Shown here piece by piece: positions 50,434 to 57,139 of a DNA stretch of 64,000 bases (its first letter is position 1; every line of letters begins with the position of its first letter). This DNA comes from an uncultured Treponema sp. (GTDB taxonomy: Bacteria > Spirochaetota > Spirochaetia > Treponematales > Treponemataceae). A program made the translations under genes and the position numbers. The stretch covers positions 1 through 64,000 of the forward strand of contig CAMJZA010000010.1 in NCBI GenBank assembly GCA_946410085.1. The letters run 5' to 3'. The notes below the pieces were generated by a model, which saw only the letters and a program-made list of their open reading frames with translations, was not told where the DNA came from and made no database searches.

Positions 50434-51149
50434 TCAAGAAGTGTACGTGTGTCATCGCGGCGTTGTTTCTGTCAGCAGCCTTTGCTTTTGCGGTGAAATA
50501 CAGCTATAGGGACAATGTGTACCAGAAGCTTGCGGAAGAGTATTCGGTCAAGGCCGACAAGGCCCTTGATGCGGGTGACTACGATCTCGCAATCGAGTAT
50601 TCCGAGAAGGCGGAAGAGAATGCCGCCCTTTCCGAGGAGTTCATCAGGAGTCTGCGGCGGCGGGCCGAGGCAGAAGAACTGCTTGCCAAGGCAAAGGAAC
50701 GGCTTGACTACGCGCGCAAGATCGGTGCGGACGAAAACTATCCGGTTGCCTTCAATGCTGCTTCCGACTATTACGACGAGGCGGAAGAGGCATTTGACGA
50801 TGAGGATTACGAGAATGCAGCCGACCTTGCCCGCAAGGTACTCGATACCCTGTCCGGCATAAAGGGCATTTACGGACTGCCGCGCTTCTACATCGTCCAG
50901 CCGTGGGAAATCACGAGGGACTGTCTGTGGAACATCTCCGGCCGTACCTACGTCTACAACAACCCCTGGCTGTGGGAGAACCTCTACCGTGCCAACCGGG
51001 AGAAGCTGCCGGATCCGAATAATCCCAACCTGATTCTGCCGGGCATGAAGCTGGAAATTCCGTCCATTTCGGGCGAATACCGCAGCGGAACCTACGATCC
51101 GAATCAGACCTACGATACCTACAGTCCCAACTACAGCCATAAACGCTAG
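50430..51149 (+). CDS. Exported coiled-coil protein with LysM domain
   Basis: A 239-residue envelope protein. A signal peptide (residues 1-22, AFAFA end) is followed by helical TPR-like repeats with many Ala and Glu (residues ~30-145, including YDLAIEYSEKAEENAA and YENAADLARKVL). Residues ~150-210 are a LysM peptidoglycan-binding domain (FYIVQPWEITRDCLWNIS...NPWLWENLYRANREK...ILPGMKLEIP). Similar LysM lipoprotein-operon pairs are familiar in treponemes. The gene overlaps the Ser/Asp-rich lipoprotein by 4 nt and is followed by a strong terminator. Probably anchors the outer membrane to the cell wall. Confidence 0.82.
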   Translation: MIKKCTCVIAALFLSAAFAFAVKYSYRDNVYQKLAEEYSVKADKALDAGDYDLAIEYSEKAEENAALSEEFIRSLRRRAEAEELLAKAKERLDYARKIGADENYPVAFNAASDYYDEAEEAFDDEDYENAADLARKVLDTLSGIKGIYGLPRFYIVQPWEITRDCLWNISGRTYVYNNPWLWENLYRANREKLPDPNNPNLILPGMKLEIPSISGEYRSGTYDPNQTYDTYSPNYSHKR

Positions 51150-51198
51150 TGGCGGACCGTTTCTGAGGAGGGGGCAGCCCCTCTTCCGCGACTGCTGG

Positions 51199-51240
51199 GC
51201 CAGTGTGAAAGCTTCTGCTTTTGCACTGGCTCTGTTGTTT
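51199..51240 (+). terminator. Terminator of the lipoprotein-LysM operon
   Basis: GCCAGTG (51199-51205) and CACTGGC (51224-51230), with an inner GAAAGC/GCTTTT stem, are followed by TCTGTTGTTTT. The T-rich tail itself supplies the -35 hexamer (TTGTTT) of the next gene's promoter. Confidence 0.82.
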
Positions 51241-51263
51241 TAAACCCGCCTTTCTGCTATACT
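51235..51263 (+). promoter_or_regulatory. Near-leaderless promoter of LolD-like ATPase
   Basis: TTGTTT (51235-51240), a 17-bp spacer and TATACT (51258-51263). The ATG at 51272 is 8 nt after the -10 box. The -35 overlaps the upstream terminator tail. Confidence 0.65.
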
Positions 51264-51271
51264 TTCCCGAT

Positions 51272-52015
51272 ATGACGATTGTAGAGCTTGAGAATGTAAA
51301 CAAGAAATACCAGCAGGGAAAGGTTTTTGTCCCTGCAGTCAATGACATGTCCTTCAAGATAGAGAAGGGGGAGTTTGCCGCCATTTCCGGTCCGTCCGGT
51401 TCCGGCAAATCCACCCTGCTGAACCTGATAGGCCTCATTGACCTGCCTTCTTCCGGCCGCATCGTCATAAACGGAATCGACGTATACGAGGGCTTTACCC
51501 TGCCCGACAACGACAAGCTGCCGTCCGACCTTGACCGGCGCATAACGGGCATCCGGTCCGCAAACCTTGGATTCATCTTCCAGAACTTTAACCTGATTCC
51601 CGTCCTTGACGTCTTTGAGAACGTTGACCTGCCCCTCAACCTGCTGGACAAAAAGGGTGCGGGGCTCTTTAAGCATAAGAAGGAACGGGACGGCTGGATA
51701 AACTACCTGATCGATACGGTCGGTCTGACCGACTGGAAGGCCCATCGGCCTGCGGAACTTTCCGGCGGCCAGCGGCAGCGGGTGGCAATAGCCCGGGCGC
51801 TGGCAACCAAGGCGCCGGTCATCCTTGCCGACGAACCGACTGCCAACCTTGATTCCCGGAACAGCGAGCAGATCCTGCTCCTGATGCAGAAGCTCAATAA
51901 GGAACTTTCCACGACCTTTATCTTTTCGACTCATGACCAGCGGATTGTCGAGATGTGCAATCACGTCATCTACATCCTTGACGGCCGCGAAGTGGACGAG
52001 AAGCACCGGGACTAG
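51272..52015 (+). CDS. LolD/MacB-type ABC transporter ATPase (no permease adjacent)
   Basis: A 247-residue ATPase. Walker A SGPSGSGKSTL, Q-loop GFIFQNFNLIPVLDVFENV, C-loop LSGGQRQRVAIA, Walker B VILADEPTANLD and H-loop FSTHDQRI are intact and match the MacB/LolD group, which drive lipoprotein release or extrude substrates through the periplasm. A MacB-like or LolCE permease is usually beside such an ATPase, but here the downstream gene is unrelated, so the permease is elsewhere. The start follows a near-leaderless promoter without a ribosome site. Confidence 0.88.
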   Translation: MTIVELENVNKKYQQGKVFVPAVNDMSFKIEKGEFAAISGPSGSGKSTLLNLIGLIDLPSSGRIVINGIDVYEGFTLPDNDKLPSDLDRRITGIRSANLGFIFQNFNLIPVLDVFENVDLPLNLLDKKGAGLFKHKKERDGWINYLIDTVGLTDWKAHRPAELSGGQRQRVAIARALATKAPVILADEPTANLDSRNSEQILLLMQKLNKELSTTFIFSTHDQRIVEMCNHVIYILDGREVDEKHRD

Positions 52016-52090
52016 CAGGCGTTCCGCGCGGGGCGGGCGCCGGTCAGCGGAACATGCCGGCTGCAACCCGTGCCCGTGCCGGCAATTGCG

Positions 52091-52315
52091 TTAGTAGTGG
52101 GGCGGCTTCCTGTTCGGTATGTCGCCTTCAAGCAGGTCTGACATATCCCGTATTTTTGCTGCCATGAGCCTGTTTTCATCGCGGAGCCGGGCAAGTTCCT
52201 CGCTGTGGGAGACCGTGACTTCCTGCAGCTGCTTGACGAAGTCTTCCATATAGGTGAGCTTTATCTCAAGAGCCGTCAGCCGTCCGTCCATCCGTTCATA
52301 GTCGTTTTCTGCCAT
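52091..52315 (-). CDS. slyX: SlyX-family protein
   Basis: A 74-residue protein of the SlyX family: LTALEIKLTYMEDFVKQLQEVTVSHSEELARLRDENRLM forms a coiled coil and the C-terminus ends in the diagnostic PPHY. The family has no settled function. ATG 52315 is used because a promoter -10 box lies 6 nt upstream; a longer frame to 52450 crosses that promoter and lacks family similarity. It is divergent from the PfoR-like permease, with promoters only about 55 bp apart. Confidence 0.85.
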   Translation of the reverse strand: MAENDYERMDGRLTALEIKLTYMEDFVKQLQEVTVSHSEELARLRDENRLMAAKIRDMSDLLEGDIPNRKPPHY

Positions 52316-52321
52316 AAGCCG

Positions 52322-52350
52322 ATTATCCCCTTTGGACTGCCCCCTGTCAA
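52322..52350 (-). promoter_or_regulatory. Leaderless-type promoter of slyX
   Basis: On the minus strand TTGACA (52345-52350), a 17-bp spacer and GATAAT (52322-52327), then 6 nt (CGGCTT) to the ATG at 52315. The -35 is a perfect consensus. Confidence 0.8.
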
Positions 52351-52404
52351 GGCGGGAACTGCGGGAGTCGTGCGGCCTGCCGGAATACGGGGCCTGTACG
52401 GCTC

Positions 52405-52433
52405 TTGCAATGCCCTGTTTTTTTGTGTAGTAT
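52405..52433 (+). promoter_or_regulatory. Near-leaderless promoter of PfoR-like gene
   Basis: TTGCAA (52405-52410), a 17-bp spacer and TAGTAT (52428-52433), with the ATG at 52443 only 9 nt after the -10 box. Confidence 0.62.
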
Positions 52434-52442
52434 TGCCTGCAA

Positions 52443-53510
52443 ATGAACAAATACGCAAAACGCTACCTTATTGATGCTCTGGGTGGAATGGCCCAGGGCC
52501 TGTTTGCATCCCTTCTGGTGGGAACAATCGTCAAGACACTCGGTCAGGTCCTGCTCAAGCTGGGGACGAATCCGCTGTTTCAGTTTCTTATTGATGCGGG
52601 CAACTTTGCTTCAAGTGCTCCGATTGTCGGCGCGGCGATGGCGGTCGCAATCGGCTATTCGCTCAAGGCTCCGGCCCTCGTGTTTTTTTCACTTGCGGCA
52701 GTCGGTTCCGCAAGCAATCAGCTGGGCGGTGCGGGCGGCCCCCTGTCCGTTCTGGTCATCGCCGTCATTGCCTGTGAGCTGGGCACGCTCGTCAGTAAGA
52801 AGACCAAAGTCGATATCCTCGTCACCCCGCTCGTGACGCTCCTTTCCGGCTGCCTGCTTGCCGTCCTAACCGCCAAATGGATTGGTCTTGGTGCTTCTTC
52901 CGTGGGCAACCTGATTATGTGGGCGACCCAGCTGCACCCCTTCGTGATGGGCATCATCGTTTCCGTCGTCGTGGGAATCGTGCTGACCCTGCCCATTTCG
53001 TCCGCCGCCATCTGCATGGCGCTGGGACTGACCGGCCTTGCGGGCGGTGCTGCCGTCGCGGGCTGTTCTGCCAACATGGTCGGCTTTGCGGTCGCTTCGT
53101 TCCGCGAGAACAGGTGGGGCGGCCTTGTCAGCCAGGGACTCGGCACTTCCATGCTGCAGATGCCCAACATCGTCAAGAACCCCCGCGTGTGGCTGCCCGC
53201 CATCCTCGCTTCGGCGGTTACGGGGCCGCTTTCTACCTGCCTGTTCAAGCTTGAGATGAACGGCGCGCCGGTCAGCAGCGGTATGGGTACCTGCGGCTTT
53301 GTCGGTCAGATCGGCATGATTACCGGCTGGTATGCCCCGGTGGAAAGCGCCGTTGCGCAGGGTGCTGCCGCCATTACTCCCGGTGCATGGGAGTGGCTGG
53401 GCCTCATCATGATAAGCTTTGTCCTTCCCGCCGTCCTTGCCTGGGCCTTCGGTCTTTTCTTCCGCAAAATCGGCTGGATCAAGGACGGGGACATGAAGCT
53501 GGAGGCATAA
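52443..53510 (+). CDS. PfoR-like PTS EIIC-family membrane protein
   Basis: A 355-residue inner-membrane protein with about 9-10 helices. The family (PTS_EIIC_2, named for the perfringolysin regulator PfoR) resembles the EIIC channel of sugar phosphotransferase systems but lacks EIIA/EIIB domains. Seen are PISSAAICMALGLTGLAGGAAVAGCSANM, SQGLGTSMLQMPNIVKNPRVWLP, CGFVGQIGMI and TPGAWEWLGLIMISFVLP. Transport substrate and any regulatory role are unknown. Start ATG 52443 has no ribosome site. A T-run terminator follows at 53550. Confidence 0.85.
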   Translation: MNKYAKRYLIDALGGMAQGLFASLLVGTIVKTLGQVLLKLGTNPLFQFLIDAGNFASSAPIVGAAMAVAIGYSLKAPALVFFSLAAVGSASNQLGGAGGPLSVLVIAVIACELGTLVSKKTKVDILVTPLVTLLSGCLLAVLTAKWIGLGASSVGNLIMWATQLHPFVMGIIVSVVVGIVLTLPISSAAICMALGLTGLAGGAAVAGCSANMVGFAVASFRENRWGGLVSQGLGTSMLQMPNIVKNPRVWLPAILASAVTGPLSTCLFKLEMNGAPVSSGMGTCGFVGQIGMITGWYAPVESAVAQGAAAITPGAWEWLGLIMISFVLPAVLAWAFGLFFRKIGWIKDGDMKLEA

Positions 53511-53549
53511 GCCGAGCGGGTGTCATTCCTGCATCTTTCGTCTGCATAC

Positions 53550-53584
53550 AACGCCCGTCGGCTCATGGCGGGCGTTCTTTTTTT
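53550..53584 (+). terminator. Terminator of PfoR-like gene
   Basis: AACGCCCG (53550-53557) and CGGGCGTT (53569-53576) form an 8-bp stem followed by C and a run of eight T on the plus strand. Confidence 0.85.
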
Positions 53585-53607
53585 CTGGTCACGATGGTGT
53601 TTTCGCC

Positions 53608-53754
53608 AATAGCGCAGTTTAGCATGCGGAAAACTCGAAAATAGCGCAGTTCAGAAGATGAAAAACTCAAAAATATCGCAGTTTGTGACGTGAAAATTTA
53701 AAAAATAGCGCAGTTTGACTTGTAAAAAACTCGAAAATATCGCAGTATAGGAGC
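53608..53754. repeat. Tandem array, exact 32-bp period, five units (array E)
   Basis: Units start with AATAGCGCAG or AATATCGCAG at 53608, 53640, 53672, 53704 and 53736, exactly 32 bp apart; most tails contain AAAAACTCGAA or a variant. The last unit runs into the ribosome site and start codon of the AAA ATPase gene. It is AT-richer than its surroundings and could act as an operator array or a repeat-tuned promoter region. Confidence 0.93.
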
Positions 53755-55026
53755 ATGGATCGGGATAGTATGGAGACGGCTCTGCTTGAGCAGAAAGCAG
53801 AATTCGAGGAGCGCCTCAAGACGGACACGTGCGGCCGGCCGGAGGAGGCCCTTGTTGACCTGAACAGCAGGCTGGCCCAGGTGGTCATCGGTGTCAGGCG
53901 GAGCGGCAAGTCAACCCTGTGCTTCAACGTCATCAAACAGTCCGGCCTCAAGTTTGCCTACGTGAATTTTGACGATGAGCGGCTCGTTTCTTCCGGCCCG
54001 CAGGATTTGAACGTCGTCCTTGAATGCCTCTACAAAATGTACGGCGAGTTTGACCATCTCTTCATGGATGAGCTTCAGAACATAGAGGAATGGTATCTGT
54101 TCGTGAACAGGCTGCTGCGTTCAGGAATGCATCTGCTCATAACCGGTTCCAACGCGAAGCTCCTTGCCGGAGAGCTGGCAACCCATCTTACCGGCAGATA
54201 CTTGGAGATAGAGCTGTACCCTTTTTCGTTCAGCGAGTACTGCGCATACAGGCAAATCAGTACTGCCCACGGTACGACGAAGGAGAAGGGGCTTTTGCAG
54301 GCGGCTTTCAGCGAGTACCTGCATGAGGGCGGTTTCCCGGAACTGCAGGGGGAACGCCGCAAGCAGGCCTACATAAACACATTGGTCACAAACATCCTCG
54401 TGAATGACATAGAGAAGCGGTATGCAATAAAATACAAGGCGGCCTTTGAGCAGCTTGCGAATCACCTGCTGAATAGTGCCCCGGCCGCAATCAACTACAA
54501 AGATTTGCAGGAGACATTCGGCCTTAAGTCTGACCACACGGCGGAAAACTACGTCAGCTACTGCAAGAATGCCTTCCTGATATGCGGGTTGCACAAGTAT
54601 TCGCCGAAGAGCAAAATACGGATACGCGGCGAGAAGGCGTATGCCGTCGATGTCGCCTTGATGAACAACAGGGCGGATGCCTTTGCCGGGGAGAACCTGG
54701 GCTGGCGGCTTGAGACGCTTGTCTACATTGAGCTTCTTCGCCGCTACAGGAACGATGGCTGTGACATCTGCTATTATGGCGAGACGGCGGGTGAAACGGA
54801 TTTCGTCGTCTGCCGGGGAAGGGAAGTGCTGAGCCTCATACAGGTAAGCTATGACATCTCCTCTCCGAAGACCCTGAAGCGCGAGCTGAACGGACTCCTG
54901 CTCGCGTCCTCCAAAACGGGCTGCAATGACCTTCTGCTGATTACCGACCACGATGAGACCCGGCTGGAGAAAGACGGCAGGCAAATCCGCGTCGTTCCCG
55001 CCTATGCCTGGCTTGTGGACAGGTGA
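53755..55026 (+). CDS. AAA-family ATPase with DUF4143
   Basis: A 423-residue protein of the AAA_14/DUF4143 group. Walker A is GVRRSGKSTL near residue 46, Walker B LFMDELQNIEEW follows, and LLITGSNAKLLAGELATHLTGRY is the typical sensor segment. The C-terminal half (HKYSPKSKIRIRGEKAYAVDVAL...ETDFVVCRG) is DUF4143, a PD-(D/E)XK nuclease-like fold, with E-x-D in GETDFVV. The family is abundant in treponemes and anaerobes, but its role is unsettled (possibly DNA-related or defence-like). It starts with GGAGC next to ATG 53755 inside the repeat array. Confidence 0.87.
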   Translation: MDRDSMETALLEQKAEFEERLKTDTCGRPEEALVDLNSRLAQVVIGVRRSGKSTLCFNVIKQSGLKFAYVNFDDERLVSSGPQDLNVVLECLYKMYGEFDHLFMDELQNIEEWYLFVNRLLRSGMHLLITGSNAKLLAGELATHLTGRYLEIELYPFSFSEYCAYRQISTAHGTTKEKGLLQAAFSEYLHEGGFPELQGERRKQAYINTLVTNILVNDIEKRYAIKYKAAFEQLANHLLNSAPAAINYKDLQETFGLKSDHTAENYVSYCKNAFLICGLHKYSPKSKIRIRGEKAYAVDVALMNNRADAFAGENLGWRLETLVYIELLRRYRNDGCDICYYGETAGETDFVVCRGREVLSLIQVSYDISSPKTLKRELNGLLLASSKTGCNDLLLITDHDETRLEKDGRQIRVVPAYAWLVDR

Positions 55027-55145
55027 AGGAACGCGTCGAGGCTGCAAAACCGCCTGGCCCGTGGTCTGCAAACTGCATGGCAGACGACTGAGCGGCATAC
55101 CGGGGGCATTTGCCCCCGTCTGCCCAGCTGCGCTTCGTCTGCAAG

Positions 55146-55300
55146 CCTTGTGGAATCATTTCATAGGCCTTGTCGAATCATTTCATAGGCCTTGTCGAAT
55201 CATTCCATAGGCCTTGTTGAATCATTCTATAAACCTTGTGGAATCTTTCTATAAGCCTTGTGGAATCTTTCTGATAGGCTTGCAGAATCTTTTCTGGAAT
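55146..55300. repeat. Tandem array, 22-bp period, seven units (array F)
   Basis: CCTTGT-type units start at 55146, 55168, 55190, 55212, 55234, 55256 and 55279, 22 bp apart except the last step (23). Consensus tail is GGAATCATTTCATA or GGAATCTTTCTATA, with gradual drift from one end to the other. It lies between the convergent AAA ATPase and FAD protein genes. Confidence 0.92.
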
Positions 55301-55314
55301 GCTTTTACAGATTC

Positions 55315-56943
55315 CTACGCCCCCAGCGCTTCCATAATCCTTTCGCACTGGGCTATGCCGTCCATCGCACTGCTCGCGATGCCGCCGGAGTAGCCTGAGC
55401 CTTCGCCCGCCGGGTAGAGGCCGTGCAGGACGGGGGACTCGCCGCTCGCCTTGTCGCGCAGGATGCGGACCGGGGTGCTCGTGCGGGTTTCACTTGCGAT
55501 AATCAGGGCTTCATCCGAGATATAACCTTTCATCTTGCCGTCAAAAATGCGGAATGCCTCGCCGAGCCTGCCGTTCAGGTGCGGGGGAAGCCATTCGTCC
55601 AGGCGGCTCGCCGCAAGCCCCGGGGCGTAGCTCGTGCGGGGCAGGCTGCCGCTTTCCCGGCGGGCAAGATAGTCCGTAAGCCGCTGTGCGGGGGCCTGCT
55701 GCCTGCCGTCGCCGTGGCGGCAGGTCTCTTCTTCCAGCCGGGTCCGGGCGAGCAGTCCTGCGAGGGCGGAACAGCCCAGAGCCTCTGCCTCGCGGCGGAA
55801 GTGCTCGGGTATGTCTTCCGGGTGGGTTTCCACGACGATTGCCGCATTGCTCCAGGCGCTGTTCCGCCCCGCCGCCGACATCCCGTTGATGACGATCTGC
55901 CCCGGAGAGCTTGCGCTCGGCACGACAAAACCGCCCGGGCACATGCAGAAGCTGTACACCCCGCGCCCGTCCACCTGACTGGTCAGCCGGTATTCTGCAG
56001 CGCCGAGCTTTTGGGCTGCTGCCGCATCCCCGTGGTACTGAATGCGGTCTATGAGGGCGCGGGGGTGCTCCACGCGCACGCCGAACGCAAAGCCCTTTGC
56101 TTCCAGGCTGTCCGGTGCGATGCGGGCGAGCGTCATGTAGATGTCGGCGGCGGAGTGCCCCGTGGCAAGCAGGACTGCGTCTGCTCTGATTTCCTGCTCT
56201 TCGCCGCTCTTCGTGTCCTGTATGCGTATGCCGCGGACCCGTTTTTCACCGTTTTTTTCTTCCATTATAAAATCCGCACAGCGGCTGCCGAAGCGGAACT
56301 CGCAGCCCAGTTCCTCTATCTGTGCCCGCATTGCGTCGATGACGGCTGGCAGCCGGTCGGTGCCGATGTGGGGGTGGGCGGCGGTCAGTATGGACGGGTC
56401 CGCTCCGAAGTGATGGAATATCCGCAGAACCTGGGCCAGGTTGCCCCGCTTGTCGCTCCGGGTGTAGAGCTTGCCGTCCGAAAAGCAGCCGGCCCCGCCT
56501 TCTCCGAAGCAGTAGTTGGAGTTGCCGTCAACCAGCCCTTCCCGGCTTATGCGGGCAATGGTCACCTTGCGCCGGGAAACCTGTTCGCCCCGCTCGACGA
56601 TGATGCAGCGGATGCCTTTTTCCAGTAGCTTGAGCGCACCGAACAGGCCTGCGGGGCCGGCGCCGACGATGACGACCGTCTTGCCGGAAGGCGCCGCGGG
56701 AAGCCAGGCCGGCAGGCTTTCTTCTGCCGCCGCCGCTTTTTCTCCGACGTAGAGCCTGCAGCGGAGGACGATTTTAATCTGCCGCCTGCGGGCATCGACC
56801 GAGCGCTTTTCGATGACGAGCTGCGCCCCGTTCAGGTTCACCCGCTGCCCCTGTGCCTGCAGGATGCGCCCTGCCTCCTTGCGTATGTATCCTTCATCCC
56901 TGTCCCTGCCTTCCGGGACAATCACCGTCACGTCATAGACCAT
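55315..56943 (-). CDS. FAD-dependent oxidoreductase of the YtfP/uncharacterised NAD(FAD)-utilising family
   Basis: A 542-residue cytosolic flavoprotein. An N-terminal ~90-residue domain (beta-alpha-beta with VIVPEGRDRDEGYIRKEA) precedes the FAD site VVIVGAGPAGLFGALKLLEKG, and GEGGAGCFSDGKLYTRS, GPEVLLATGHSAADIY-like and GVEHPRAL-type motifs follow the pattern of the uncharacterised FAD-dependent proteins found with anaerobes. The C-terminus shows GLYPAGEGSGYSGGIASSAMDGI, the closing FAD motif. ATG 56943 is preferred to the longer reading from 57009, which runs through the promoter at 56971-56999. The substrate is unknown. Confidence 0.85.
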   Translation of the reverse strand: MVYDVTVIVPEGRDRDEGYIRKEAGRILQAQGQRVNLNGAQLVIEKRSVDARRRQIKIVLRCRLYVGEKAAAAEESLPAWLPAAPSGKTVVIVGAGPAGLFGALKLLEKGIRCIIVERGEQVSRRKVTIARISREGLVDGNSNYCFGEGGAGCFSDGKLYTRSDKRGNLAQVLRIFHHFGADPSILTAAHPHIGTDRLPAVIDAMRAQIEELGCEFRFGSRCADFIMEEKNGEKRVRGIRIQDTKSGEEQEIRADAVLLATGHSAADIYMTLARIAPDSLEAKGFAFGVRVEHPRALIDRIQYHGDAAAAQKLGAAEYRLTSQVDGRGVYSFCMCPGGFVVPSASSPGQIVINGMSAAGRNSAWSNAAIVVETHPEDIPEHFRREAEALGCSALAGLLARTRLEEETCRHGDGRQQAPAQRLTDYLARRESGSLPRTSYAPGLAASRLDEWLPPHLNGRLGEAFRIFDGKMKGYISDEALIIASETRTSTPVRILRDKASGESPVLHGLYPAGEGSGYSGGIASSAMDGIAQCERIMEALGA

Positions 56944-56970
56944 TGTGCGCCATACCTCCGTGCTAGGGCC

Positions 56971-56999
56971 ATTATACGGGCAGGGGCAGCTTTGGGCAA
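56971..56999 (-). promoter_or_regulatory. Promoter of FAD-dependent oxidoreductase
   Basis: TTGCCC (56994-56999), a 17-bp spacer and TATAAT (56971-56976) on the minus strand, giving a leader of about 22 nt with GGAGGT. Divergent from the galT promoter. Confidence 0.72.
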
Positions 57000-57081
57000 G
57001 GGCGCGCATTCACACGGTATTTACAAGCGGCTTTGGGCAAAGGCCTGCCTGCCGTCCTGTATTTCGCGTCCTGCATTTCAA

Positions 57082-57111
57082 TTGACAGAGGCGCTTTGTT
57101 TGTTCTATTAT
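57082..57111 (+). promoter_or_regulatory. galT promoter
   Basis: TTGACA (57082-57087), an 18-bp spacer and TATTAT (57106-57111). The ATG at 57110 lies within the -10 box and cannot be translated from this promoter. Confidence 0.72.
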
Positions 57112-57139
57112 GGTCGTATGTGTAAACACGGGTGCAATC

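Noticed and set aside
57110-57139. ATG 57110 as the galT start
   Set aside because: It lies inside the -10 box of a well-formed promoter, so it would not be in the mRNA. ATG 57140 is used.
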